Of a DNA stretch of 64,000 nucleotides, positions 7,817 through 16,377 are shown piece by piece (the first letter of the stretch is position 1; each line of letters begins with the position of its first letter). The stretch is from Pseudobdellovibrionaceae bacterium. Lineage in GTDB: Bacteria > Bdellovibrionota > Bdellovibrionia > Bdellovibrionales > UBA1609. Both the position numbers and the translations under genes were made by a program. The stretch covers positions 178,163 to 242,162 of the forward strand of contig JACKAN010000003.1 in NCBI GenBank assembly GCA_020635055.1. The letters are read 5' to 3'. The notes under the pieces were generated by a model. The model was not told the DNA's origin and did no database searches. It worked only from the letters and a program-made list of their open reading frames with translations.

Positions 7817-8359
7817 TCAACTCGAATTAGGCCGCATCCACTCCAACTCTTCAGTCAAAGCTCTAATATCAAATCCAATGGCCTGTAATTGATTTTTATT
7901 CAAATACTTGCCCATAGCCTTGTAATCCCGTCCCCAAGTGACAATTCTCGAAAAGGGTCTGGCATCCCAAAACTGGATTCGCTTAGCTGCGCCTCGTTGA
8001 GCCCCAAGTATATGACGAGCAATAAGGCCTGTGATGGAACGTAAAAAAGCTTTGAGCCATACACGATGACTGGTGCGCAATAAAATGTGTAAATGATTGC
8101 CAACGTTTTCATATCTATAAAGTCGTATGTCCCACTTCTTTGCCTGGCTCTGAATAATGCGGTCAATGGCCTCACGGTTAGATTTATACAAAAAGTTTTT
8201 GGACCCTTTTGTATGTTTGGATTTTAACACTATATGCATGGTGTGCTTAGTGGATATGGGTCTTCTGGTTTTTGGGTTAGAATTCTTCGATAAACTTGCT
8301 CCAAATACCTTCAGACTTTTCATGTTAAATAATGACATTTGGAACTCTTTGCCTCTCAT
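7817..8359 (-). mobile_element. REP-associated tyrosine transposase (RAYT, Y1_Tnp family)
   Basis: A single-strand HUH-type transposase related to IS200/IS605 TnpA. Counting from the longest frame (TTG at 8428), the HUH pair is H112 and H114 in NHLHILLRTS, and the catalytic tyrosine is Y175 in KAMGKYLNKNQ. Other family features are KHTMHIVLKS at the N-terminus and the QFWDARPFSR loop. The ATG at 8359 is used here; 8338 or the TTG at 8428 are alternatives. RAYTs are domesticated transposases that act on short palindromic REP sequences and sit between inverted copies of them, which is the arrangement seen here. No frameshift or stop interrupts it. Confidence 0.85.
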
Positions 8360-8667
8360 AAGTGACAATTTTGCAGAAATAAGTAGCGATGTCAATATAG
8401 ATCTGACTTTGAGCTTCAAGTAATTCAAAAATGTTTTAAATTAATTTTCGATCTCTAGCCTGATTGGGTGCAGTGGATCTATCGACTTTTCTGGGCACTT
8501 GTCGGCCACAAAAAATCTACTTCTGCACCCAGAGATGTTTGTCAAAATCGTAATACTTGGGCCGACGACCCCGCATTGCATCTATTAGATTAACAAAAAT
8601 AGTTTTACGTAACTTTCTAATTAAACTTTTTCGGTGCATGGCTTTAATTGATAATTGTGGCAAAATA

Positions 8668-8770
8668 ATACCAATTCCAAAAAATAATTCCCCTTATTCA
8701 TAACCAATATTCCTTTATTTGTGCCTTTCAGAGCAGTTTTAATTCAACATTTTTTTCCTGGAATTGGTAT
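8668..8770 (-). repeat. 103-bp terminal-inverted-repeat element, copy 4 (inverted), right flank of the RAYT gene
   Basis: Perfect 12-bp ends ATACCAATTCCA and TGGAATTGGTAT, exactly 103 bp. Read on the minus strand, its last part (AAGGGGAATTATTTTTTGGA) matches copies 1-3. It opposes copy 3 across the transposase. The end sequence TTCCA differs from TTACA of copies 1-2, so at least two subtypes exist. Confidence 0.75.
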
Positions 8771-8902
8771 AACTGGCTCTATTTCTATTAAAAAACCCAT
8801 CTTCTCTTTTTTTGTCTCAAGCCAGTTGTATTTTATTACCAGCTGGTAAAAGTCAGCTTCCTTGCCATCTGGATCCAAATTCTCTTTCCCGGTGAGGGTT
8901 AA

Positions 8903-9166
8903 GGACCAAATTTTAATCCATTTTCGGTAATAGTAATTACCAGGCATCCATCAAAAAAGTCTATTTCTGGGACTATTTTTTCGGTAACAAGAATTGCCAG
9001 GCAATGCGATTCTGGATTATGGATGGGTGGAAGAACAAATTTGACCTTTGGTTCCGGAGGAGCTGTTTCAGTTGGTGGTTGCTATATAACAGCAAGTACT
9101 ACAGGAAAATGCATTTCGCCACAACCAGCTGAACACGGAGTAGTTCATATAGATGTGATTTATTAA
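8903..9166 (+). pseudogene. Remnant of a secreted or pilin-like protein C-terminus
   Basis: About 87 codons are open in one frame but without a credible start. The last part reads like a real protein end: DSGLWMGGRTNLTFGSGG, then AVSVGGCYITASTTGKCISP with two cysteines, ending VVHIDVIY. The upstream part (VIVITRHPSKK, then IFSVTRIARQC) is less protein-like and adjoins the 103-bp element. On the opposite strand (8744-8947) another short open stretch contains SLTLTGKENLDPDGKEADFY and ends in the repeat. The whole 8429-9321 gap therefore looks like mobile-element debris with broken gene ends. No full gene is supported. Confidence 0.3.
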
Positions 9167-9321
9167 TGATGTTGTTGAATTGATGATCGACAGTATAAAA
9201 AGTAAAGGATTATTTTCTCTTTAAGTCCTAAATTTACAATCAATTGGTATGTTCTTTGCAAACACTCGTTTGCTATATAGACCATTTATAAATTTAGACC
9301 CAGATTATCGGAGAGATAGAG

Positions 9322-11712
9322 TTGAGATTCCTTTTAAGTGCATTTATTTGTTTAATGTTTTTTAGTCCATCCATTTATGCAACTACTGAATATGAAATGA
9401 AAAGGAAGGAGAGTTTAGCTCAAGCCGCCATCACATATTTAAATAAATATATTAAAGATAACTGCCAAGGAATGGGTATAGATTTTAATATAAAATGGCA
9501 GGAAAAGGCGAATTACTATTTAAAAAGTCATGATCGTTCTGAGCACTCGGTAGCTAGTTTGATTGACACTTTATCCAAATATATTTCTACACCCAGCATT
9601 TGTCGGCACATATCTAAAATTTCTGTTTTTGCCCAAGCTTCTGAAGAAAGTATTGAAAAGAATAAAAAAATCTATGAAGCTGCGGCCGAAGATGGAAAGA
9701 GTTATTTAAGCCTCGAACAAATTAAATTGCGACTGAGTCGCAGCCTGACGGGCTTCACAGAGACTCATATTGATATGATTAATAAAAAAATTCAAAATCT
9801 TAAAGATATGGATGATGAATTGGGAAGCGAAACTCTTCGTAGGAATGTTATGAATGGATTGGGCTCGCTTTCTACAATAGATAAAAAAGAAATAGAAGAA
9901 TTGAGGACTTATTTAGTTACAAAGAAACTAGTAACTGAAGAACAATTTGAAGAAAGACTACAAAGAGGATTCTCAGCATTTGGTCGCAAAGATTTAGTTT
10001 ATTTAGTAGATTCTGTTGTGAGTTCTTTAGAAAATATGGGTTTGAACTATGTAGAAATTGGTCAGATGTATTTAGACAATCCAGAACCATTTTTAACAAC
10101 AAAAGATCAAGACATTCAATTTTTTTACAACACTTACTTAACACTTTTGAGGAAGTCAGATGTTGAGAGTCAAGCTTTAAGTGACGAGCCGTCCAGAAGA
10201 AAACAAGTTGTCGAGTATATAAAAGAAAAACTATATGTAATGCCGGGTTTAAATACTAAAACACTAAGAGGCTTTTTGGATGTTGCGAACACTCAAGAAT
10301 TTAGATTAAGTGAGACAGAAAAACTCAATTTATTTCATTCTGTAGTTTTGGATATCAGTCACAATAGAATTGATTGGCTAAGAGTTATAAACAACCTTCG
10401 CATGTTACTGTTATTAAAAGATGAGCAAGGCCAAAGGTTTCTTAGCGAAAAACAAATCTTGTTGTTAATTAGAAAACACATTCGGTCTTTAGCCACGCAA
10501 GAGTTAACTAATGTATTACAAGCTGGCAAATTAAGTCACCGCGAAAAATATGGGAAGTGTTTGGGAGTATTAGCAGAGTCCGTAGTCAAAGATCCTGACC
10601 AGTTAAGCTTGTTAAAAGAATTGTTATCTACATATGTACGATTCTCTAAAAATGAGTTCCAACAGTTTTTAGTAAAGCACTATAGAGTTTTTATGAATAA
10701 TGAAGAATCTGTAGTGGTAGATAAAGTTCTACCAATAATTTATATTTTAAACCATCACTTGAGTAACGAAAAATTAAAGGAAGTTTTGTTAAAATCTTTT
10801 GGCCAGCTTTTGACAGTAAAAAATATCGAGGACTTTGAGTTGGTCGTCGATGCCATTGCCAATTTACTTAAAGCTGAAGTTGATGCCAATAAGCAAAAAT
10901 TTTCAGTTGGGGAAGTTTTAGTTCTGTTAATAAATGGCGGGGAATTGATCAATTTAGAACTAGACAGAGTAGATCTTCATGTAGCGCAAGCTCAGGAAAT
11001 GCTTTCGTGGGGTTTTTCTTTGAAAGAGGCCATAGTGCACACCTTTCAGGCAGAAAACCAGCAGGGTTCACTAGCTAAAATGAGTCTTTCTGATTTGATT
11101 CAACGTAGACTTATTTTTGAAAAGGTAAAAATGCGTTCACTGGATACTTTTTTAAGAAGAAATGAAGATACCATTTTATCCACGAGTATTGAGGACTTAG
11201 ATAAGGGAGTGGAGCAAGCAAAGAAACTGGGAGTATCGGGTGCGGATTTAGAACGATGGATGCAATTGGGTTTCTTTAAATACAAAAATATTTCATTAGA
11301 TCTGTATAAAAACTTAGATAGAGTGTTTGATACTGCCATTAAAAATAAAAAAGTCACTTACCAACAAATCTATCTGCTTGTGGAAATGGGGCAAAAAGAC
11401 CAACATGAATGGAAATTCCCCCATGGGTTAATATCTGGACTTATATTCATTTTAGAAAGAGTAGAGGCCAGAGATTTGTATTGGTTAATGCCCCACTTGT
11501 ATGCTGTTTTTAGTCAAAGAGGTTTAGAGATAGTTAAATATATTAATAATAGTCCTTATCGAGCGGGGCTTTTAAGTGAAAATCTTGCTAAGTTGCTATA
11601 CTTGGGGATCACTGACCAAAAATCAGACCTGGGAGAGGAGTTTTTATTGAGAGCCGTGGCTATGACAACTCCTAGACCTCCCTTGGCTTGCGGGGAAGCT
11701 TTAGGTCGGTAA
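9322..11712 (+). CDS. Large secreted alpha-helical protein of unknown function (796 aa)
   Basis: Starts at TTG preceded by GGAGAGATAG, with a clear signal peptide (MRFLLSAFICLMFFSPSIYA). The mature protein is almost entirely helical and hydrophilic, with many short leucine-patterned helices (LSEKQILLLIRKHIRSLATQ, VLLINGGELINLELD), giving an alpha-solenoid or TPR/HEAT-like appearance without a repeat I can name. Only a handful of cysteines are present (NCQG, SICRH, GKCLG). No catalytic motif is visible. It probably acts in the periplasm or outside the cell. I do not recognise the family. Confidence 0.7.
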   Translation: MRFLLSAFICLMFFSPSIYATTEYEMKRKESLAQAAITYLNKYIKDNCQGMGIDFNIKWQEKANYYLKSHDRSEHSVASLIDTLSKYISTPSICRHISKISVFAQASEESIEKNKKIYEAAAEDGKSYLSLEQIKLRLSRSLTGFTETHIDMINKKIQNLKDMDDELGSETLRRNVMNGLGSLSTIDKKEIEELRTYLVTKKLVTEEQFEERLQRGFSAFGRKDLVYLVDSVVSSLENMGLNYVEIGQMYLDNPEPFLTTKDQDIQFFYNTYLTLLRKSDVESQALSDEPSRRKQVVEYIKEKLYVMPGLNTKTLRGFLDVANTQEFRLSETEKLNLFHSVVLDISHNRIDWLRVINNLRMLLLLKDEQGQRFLSEKQILLLIRKHIRSLATQELTNVLQAGKLSHREKYGKCLGVLAESVVKDPDQLSLLKELLSTYVRFSKNEFQQFLVKHYRVFMNNEESVVVDKVLPIIYILNHHLSNEKLKEVLLKSFGQLLTVKNIEDFELVVDAIANLLKAEVDANKQKFSVGEVLVLLINGGELINLELDRVDLHVAQAQEMLSWGFSLKEAIVHTFQAENQQGSLAKMSLSDLIQRRLIFEKVKMRSLDTFLRRNEDTILSTSIEDLDKGVEQAKKLGVSGADLERWMQLGFFKYKNISLDLYKNLDRVFDTAIKNKKVTYQQIYLLVEMGQKDQHEWKFPHGLISGLIFILERVEARDLYWLMPHLYAVFSQRGLEIVKYINNSPYRAGLLSENLAKLLYLGITDQKSDLGEEFLLRAVAMTTPRPPLACGEALGR

Positions 11713-11755
11713 ATCTGTATTATTGTTTAAATATAGTCATTAATTTAAACAAATA

Positions 11756-12523
11756 ATGTTTGATAGAATATTGATTATATGTAATGTAACAGATATGAAC
11801 ATTTTTAAAGTTTTTTCTTGTAGGAATAACCCCATTAATAAAGATGATTACCAAGTTATTTTGGGAGCCCTCCTTCACGACCTAAGAACGAATTTATTTA
11901 TCACAAAATCTTATTTGCAAATCATTCGTGAGAACCCCAAAGACATCGAAAAAATAGCAAAGCTTCAAACTATTACAGATAACACTATTGAGTTTGTCAG
12001 TGGGATTAGTGCTCTAGAAAGTTTAAAGTTGGGAAAACTCAATAATGATGAGCAAGTATTAAACTACGAGAGCCTTGTTGGAGAGCTAAAGCTTCTTCAT
12101 TTAGATAGAATGAAAGAAAAGTCTATTGAATTGAAAGTAGAAATTGAAAAAGAATTGCCAGTTCTTAAAGTTGATCCCTCGGTATTAAAACACCATCTAT
12201 TAGGAAATCTTTTATCTAATGCTATTAAATTTTCCTATGACAACAGCGAAATTATATTAAGAATTTATAAAGAAGAAGAACAGGTGTGCTTTTCGATGAT
12301 AGATAGTGGAATGGGCATTGCAGCCGATGTACAAAAATGTGTATTTGAGTGGAATCATCGATGCCATAGTTTGGGTACTAAAAATGAAAAAGGCACTGGT
12401 TTTGGTCTTGCTATCGTTAAAAATATCTTAAATTTTTACAATGCCGACATTCAGCTAATAAGCCCACTAATGCCTGAAAACAAGCCAGGAACACATGTTA
12501 AAATGATTTTCAAAGCACCTTAA
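11756..12523 (+). CDS. Soluble histidine kinase
   Basis: 255 residues without membrane segments. The phospho-acceptor is in GALLHDLRTNLFITKSYLQ (H-box with HDLR). The ATP domain has the N-box LLGNLLSNAIKFS, the G1 box DSGMGIA and the G2 box GTGFGLAIVKN. No sensor domain precedes the H-box; the first ~25 residues could be trimmed by starting at the internal MNIFKVF. It is followed 73 nt later by a protein with a PAS-like segment, which might supply sensing. A partner response regulator is not adjacent; the nearest is at 23 kb. Confidence 0.85.
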   Translation: MFDRILIICNVTDMNIFKVFSCRNNPINKDDYQVILGALLHDLRTNLFITKSYLQIIRENPKDIEKIAKLQTITDNTIEFVSGISALESLKLGKLNNDEQVLNYESLVGELKLLHLDRMKEKSIELKVEIEKELPVLKVDPSVLKHHLLGNLLSNAIKFSYDNSEIILRIYKEEEQVCFSMIDSGMGIAADVQKCVFEWNHRCHSLGTKNEKGTGFGLAIVKNILNFYNADIQLISPLMPENKPGTHVKMIFKAP

Positions 12524-12596
12524 ATAACAGACGCAAACATTGAAAAAAAACTAAAAATAGTGTATATTTTTGTAAATTTATAAACTTAGGTGAAAG

Positions 12597-13100
12597 TTGA
12601 AACCATTACAAGAATACTTAAAACTGACCGAGGAAACCTGTGAGAATTTTAGCCAGAGAGGGGTAGAAGTGACCCCATTTTATAGGCCCACAGAATTCGA
12701 AACTCTCAATGAAGAATCAGCGAAAATAGCATTAGATAAAGCCAGAATTTTTCATATTAATTCTATGCCCCTTGAAACAAAAACCACTAGAAGCAATATG
12801 GTCCCTTTAAATCAAGATTTAAGACAAAATGAGTTGGCCTTGGATGCTGCTTTGTCCTGTGCCTTTCAGGGCTTTGAAATGGATGTAAATGTTTTGCCAA
12901 AATGGGTGGATAAAGGTGATTTAATTGACGCCTATACACTGGATTATAGACAAATTTATTGTAATGAGAATTTTTTTAAAGTTAATTGCTACACTCTTGA
13001 TCAATTGCAATCTATGTCTATTTTTGAATTGTACAAACGACCTAAGATGATTGAGCAAGACTTGCGAGAGGCTTGCTTTCAAGCTCTACAGACTCGATAA
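12597..13100 (+). CDS. Hypothetical protein with PAS-like C-terminal segment
   Basis: 167 residues from a TTG start with AGGTGAAAG just upstream. The first half is charged and unrecognised. Residues ~110-150 (IDAYTLDYRQIYCNENFFK, then YTLDQLQSMSIFEL) have the order of conserved positions found in PAS domains (strand, then Y-x-N-xxF, then Y-T-xxQL). It is shorter than a full PAS domain. Placed directly behind the sensorless histidine kinase, it may be its input partner; this is an inference from order and weak motif similarity. Confidence 0.5.
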   Translation: MKPLQEYLKLTEETCENFSQRGVEVTPFYRPTEFETLNEESAKIALDKARIFHINSMPLETKTTRSNMVPLNQDLRQNELALDAALSCAFQGFEMDVNVLPKWVDKGDLIDAYTLDYRQIYCNENFFKVNCYTLDQLQSMSIFELYKRPKMIEQDLREACFQALQTR

Positions 13101-13130
13101 ATTATTGGTTTAAAGAATAAGCATTATTTG

Positions 13131-13292
13131 ATGTCTGCAGTGAAAAGTTCTGAACCACATTGGTTGATGGCACATCACAAGTGCATTTTTCCAATATTTA
13201 ATTGCTTGGACCACGAGCCACAGGGAATAATGTCTATACTTTCTGTTAAAAAATTAAATCCTAACAACTATGAGGATGTCTCAATTTTTTAA
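13131..13292 (+). CDS. Possible 53-aa small protein
   Basis: An ATG-started frame (MSAVKSSEPHWLMAHHKC..., ending NNYEDVSIF) fills the gap between two convergent genes and ends in the stop region of the minus-strand gene. It has two cysteines and no signal peptide. No convincing Shine-Dalgarno is present, so it may be chance. Confidence 0.25.
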   Translation: MSAVKSSEPHWLMAHHKCIFPIFNCLDHEPQGIMSILSVKKLNPNNYEDVSIF

Positions 13293-13972
13293 GCAGCAAT
13301 TGAACTAACATTGCGTTTATTCCAAATGTGTTTAATTAACTCATGCTCTTTTGGATAATTAAAATCAATTAATCTACTTTTGTGCCAGACGATCAGATCT
13401 ACGGCCAACTCTTTTTCGTAAACATTTTCTTCAATTTTTTCGGCGGTTAAATCATAGGCCATGGTATGTATGTTGCTTTTTCTTACAACGGTTCCCACCA
13501 TAAATTTATAATCTGTGGTGGTAAGATGTTCTGTGGCCATGGAGCAAAGTAGATATTTGGCATTTAGACCTTGGCTTTCCTTGCGCCATTCTTCTCCAAG
13601 AGTGAAGTAAGAACATATAAGTGCATTTTGTGCGCCCTCTATATTTTGAATCTTTTTAAAAGACAATTCCGGCCACATTCGAAAATAGCTGTCGTTTTGA
13701 GCTAGAGTAGTACTGAGGTCTTTTTCATCAAAAAACAAAGTGCCTATAATGTTATTACCATAAAGTAAAACTCCAATTTGATCTTGCCGAGTCCATTGAT
13801 CGGAGTGAACGCTTTTGGGATCCCAGCCAAAAAATTGATAGGATTTTTTCCAAGTGTGAGACCAAAATTCATAGGATCGCAAGTAAATGTTTTTTAAATA
13901 AGATGGGGGATTTTTTCCGGGGAATAAAATAAACTCAAATTTGTTAAAGTCTAAATTAAGCGACATGGGCAT
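13289..13972 (-). CDS. GNAT/autoinducer-synthase-like acyltransferase, partner of diiron protein
   Basis: 227 residues. The central order of strands and charged turns resembles the GNAT-like fold of acyl-homoserine-lactone or N-acyl amino acid (FeeM) synthases: YLRSYEFWSHTWKK, an acidic-aromatic segment RQDQIGVLLYGNNIIGTLFF, then ALICSYFTLGEEWR and a late VGTVVRKSNIHTMAYDL. No signal peptide. It overlaps the end of the upstream haem-oxygenase-like gene by 17 nt, so the two are co-translated. The likely role is making a small acylated metabolite, but this rests on pattern similarity only; it could be another GNAT subfamily. Confidence 0.45.
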   Translation of the reverse strand: MPMSLNLDFNKFEFILFPGKNPPSYLKNIYLRSYEFWSHTWKKSYQFFGWDPKSVHSDQWTRQDQIGVLLYGNNIIGTLFFDEKDLSTTLAQNDSYFRMWPELSFKKIQNIEGAQNALICSYFTLGEEWRKESQGLNAKYLLCSMATEHLTTTDYKFMVGTVVRKSNIHTMAYDLTAEKIEENVYEKELAVDLIVWHKSRLIDFNYPKEHELIKHIWNKRNVSSIAA

Positions 13973-14588
13973 GTTCTCCAGTTAGAGTTTGATCGCCCAT
14001 AGTCGCATTTAGCATATTGGTAAAAGCAATAAAACTCTGTTGACAGTTTTTTTGAATTCCAAGTTTTTGTTCTGACGTATAAGTGTCGAACAATTTAAAT
14101 ATATTTTCTAAGTGGGCAGGATCTTCTTGGCAATGGAGTCTAATAAAACCACAGGGTTTTGGGCCATGGGCTTTTTCGATTTTCTCTAGTATTTTGGGTC
14201 CGGCCAAAACGGCGGTGCCTTCTAGCATTAAGGCATAACCATAGAAATCGAGTGGGGAAAATTGAGCTTTGAAATATTGCGGTTCCCAAAACATTCTTGT
14301 TTCTGGTAGTTCCGGAAAGTGTTTCAAGTTAAAACCCATTCTTTCTAAATCTTTTAAAGCGGCAAATTGATGTCCACGCTCCTCGCTGGCATGCTGCAGA
14401 ATGGCTTTGTGAGTGTCCTCTTGGCTCATGGGCAAGTGACCAGCTACAATGGACATAATTCGACTCGAATGGCTAACATAGTAAAATGTTTGAGCTAAAT
14501 AGTTGGCATAGGCCTTTGGTTCTTCCCAATGATTCTTGAGAATATTATTTTGATACAATTCAAAGGTCTGATAAAAAAAAATTTTCAT
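13956..14588 (-). CDS. Iron-containing redox protein, haem-oxygenase-like diiron (HDO/TENA-PqqC fold)
   Basis: 210 helical residues with metal-ligand motifs typical of the haem-oxygenase-like diiron superfamily: H66-x2-E69-E70-x2-H73 in LQHASEERGHQFAAL, Glu123 in LMLEGTAVLAGPK, and H152-x2-E155-D156-x2-H159 in LHCQEDPAHLE. Such proteins oxidise small substrates (for example UndA and other N-oxygenases or desaturases). It is the first gene of a two-gene operon with the acyltransferase-like protein, which suggests a short biosynthetic pathway. The start lies 6 nt after a usable AGGTGAAC. Substrate unknown. Confidence 0.75.
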   Translation of the reverse strand: MKIFFYQTFELYQNNILKNHWEEPKAYANYLAQTFYYVSHSSRIMSIVAGHLPMSQEDTHKAILQHASEERGHQFAALKDLERMGFNLKHFPELPETRMFWEPQYFKAQFSPLDFYGYALMLEGTAVLAGPKILEKIEKAHGPKPCGFIRLHCQEDPAHLENIFKLFDTYTSEQKLGIQKNCQQSFIAFTNMLNATMGDQTLTGEHAHVA

Positions 14589-14687
14589 AGTTCACCTATT
14601 AAATAAATAAATAAATATATTTTGTTTTAAATAATTTCGGCAAATATAAATAAAAGAAGAGTTTTATTTTTAGATTATTGAAAAAAC

Positions 14688-15026
14688 TTGACCAAATACC
14701 ATATTATGATTCAATATAATGAAATGAAGATTTTATACGTTTCGCAAAATGAGCTTTCTAAAAAAATGGGCAAATACTTTAAAAAGTATAGAGAGAAAAA
14801 AGGTTTACAACAAAAAGATGTGGCCAATGCCTTGGGTTATTCCTCTCCACAGTTTATTTCCAATATGGAAAGAGGTTTGTGTATGCCGCCAATTTCAAAA
14901 TTAAAAAAATTGATTAGCCTTTATGATATGCCAGCAGAGGAAGTTTTAAATATAATTCTCGAAGAACAGAAAAAAGTTATCAGCCAAGCCATAGTTGGTA
15001 AAAAAGCGGCTGCTAAATTAGGTTAA
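14688..15026 (+). CDS. XRE-family helix-turn-helix regulator
   Basis: 112 residues or fewer; the TTG at 14688 opens the frame but the ATG at 14724 (MKILYVSQ) or 14766 (MGKYFKKY) is plausible. The Cro/C1-type HTH is clear: YFKKYREKKGLQQKDVANAL, then GYSSPQFISNMERG, then PPISKLKKLISLYDM. A basic tail ends GKKAAAKLG. Divergent from the diiron/acyltransferase operon across a ~100-bp AT-rich gap containing four AAAT units, so it may regulate that operon (inference). Confidence 0.85.
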   Translation: MTKYHIMIQYNEMKILYVSQNELSKKMGKYFKKYREKKGLQQKDVANALGYSSPQFISNMERGLCMPPISKLKKLISLYDMPAEEVLNIILEEQKKVISQAIVGKKAAAKLG

Positions 15027-15042
15027 TGTCTAAATTTAATTA

Positions 15043-15384
15043 TTATCCAGGGGGCCAGCTGAGTGGGCGGCCACCTAATATATGCATGTGTAAGTGAAAC
15101 ACTGACTGGCCACCATTTTGATTGGTATTAATAACTACGCGATAGCCCTCTTCTGAAATCCCTACTTTCTTTGCAAGTTCGGTGGTTACAAGTAACATGT
15201 GACCCAATAGAGTTTTGTCTTCGACGGTGACTTCGGCCATTGACCTAATTTCTTTGCGAGGTATAACTAATATATGAGTGGGGGCTTGTGGAGTGACATC
15301 GTAAAAAGCCAGGCAAAGATCGTCTTCGTGGACAATGTTGGCTGGAATTTCCTTGTTAATAATTTTTTTAAAAATAGTCATCAT
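15043..15384 (-). CDS. HIT-family nucleotide hydrolase (HinT-like)
   Basis: 113 residues, the normal HinT length. The histidine triad is at H97-L-H99-M-H101 in VFHLHMHILGG. Upstream family blocks are IFKKIINKEIPANIVHEDD and FYDVTPQAPTHILVIPRKE. HinT proteins hydrolyse purine nucleoside phosphoramidates and acyl-adenylates in the cytoplasm. The start codon overlaps the stop of the CBS-PAS gene (ATGA), so translation is coupled to it. Confidence 0.93.
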   Translation of the reverse strand: MMTIFKKIINKEIPANIVHEDDLCLAFYDVTPQAPTHILVIPRKEIRSMAEVTVEDKTLLGHMLLVTTELAKKVGISEEGYRVVINTNQNGGQSVFHLHMHILGGRPLSWPPG

Positions 15385-16301
15385 TCGCCTTTAGTTTTTT
15401 CGCTATTGATATTTTCAGCTTTGTTTTCTTCATTATCAAAAATGCCATGAAGTGCACGCAGCAATAAGTCGGAGTCTATAGGACGGCTTGTGGATATAGT
15501 GCCAATAAATTTACCGTGTTTGTCTTTTAAGGCTGTTGAGGAAACATCCACACGAACTTTGGCCCCATCTTTTGTCATCATAGTGGAGTATGTGGAGTTG
15601 TGCATACCATTATCAATGATTTTTTTTAAGCCTAAGGTAGCTTGACCGTGGCAGCTGTCGGCATAAAGTTCGAAAATAGTTTTGCCAATAAGCTCTCCGG
15701 GATCATAGCCTAAAACATCGTGGATTTTTTTATTGGCCATAATAATTCTGCCCTTAGCATCTACAGAGTGCATCATGGTGGGGGCATCTTGATATATGTC
15801 CCTGTAATTTGTAAGGAGAGATTGGGTGTTGGCCAGTGTCTCTTTCATTTTTTCCAGTTTCTTTTGAGTTTCTTCAAGCTCATCCTTGAGCAGTTTACTG
15901 TGATGATCTTCGCCGGCAAGATAATGTAAAATGTCTTTTGGACTAATTACTCCTGTGGCTTGTCTCATGTTGTTAACAACAACAACCCTGTGATTGGGAG
16001 TTTTAATCATAATGCGAATCACGTCGGTTGCGGGCTGACTTTCTTTTACAATTTCCACAGGGTCCAAAATTTCTTTATGGTGAACCACTTTCATAGTGCC
16101 TTCACTGGGTTGGATTTTGTTAATAAGGTAAGACTTGATGAGTCCCACTTCGTTGAGAGAACCTAAGATTTCTCCCATGGGGCTTATTACTGGTGCGGAA
16201 GAAATATTATTATCTAGAAAAACTTTAAGTTGATCTCTTATGTCGGAACCGGATTGAATAATAATGGGATCTTTTGTCATTAAGTCTTTTGCTGTTTTCA
16301 T
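15381..16301 (-). CDS. CBS-pair and PAS domain signalling protein
   Basis: 306 residues: two CBS motifs (residues ~5-60, KDLMTKDPIIIQSGSD to PVISPMGEILGSL; ~75-130, with PNHRVVVVNNMRQATGVISP), a coiled coil (~135-165), then a PAS domain (~165-280: SVDAKGRIIMANKKIHDVLG, YDPGELIGKTIFELY, TKDGAKVRVDVSSTAL). There is no kinase or output domain, so it probably works by protein contact. CBS pairs usually bind adenine nucleotides, which fits its coupling to the HIT nucleotide hydrolase gene. Cytosolic. Confidence 0.88.
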   Translation of the reverse strand: MKTAKDLMTKDPIIIQSGSDIRDQLKVFLDNNISSAPVISPMGEILGSLNEVGLIKSYLINKIQPSEGTMKVVHHKEILDPVEIVKESQPATDVIRIMIKTPNHRVVVVNNMRQATGVISPKDILHYLAGEDHHSKLLKDELEETQKKLEKMKETLANTQSLLTNYRDIYQDAPTMMHSVDAKGRIIMANKKIHDVLGYDPGELIGKTIFELYADSCHGQATLGLKKIIDNGMHNSTYSTMMTKDGAKVRVDVSSTALKDKHGKFIGTISTSRPIDSDLLLRALHGIFDNEENKAENINSEKTKGE

Positions 16302-16377
16302 TGGACGCCTTTTTTGTATAATATATTAGATTATATCTATGGATTTCTCCAAAGAAACCAGGCAAAGGTCGTGTTTT

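Noticed and set aside
8429..8667. Possible gene between the transposase and the right element copy
   Set aside because: No frame with a start and protein-like composition was found; best viewed as part of the mobile unit or debris.
14590..14620. AAAT tetranucleotide repeats before the diiron gene
   Set aside because: Only about four units in a very AT-rich gap; too short to argue for phase variation.
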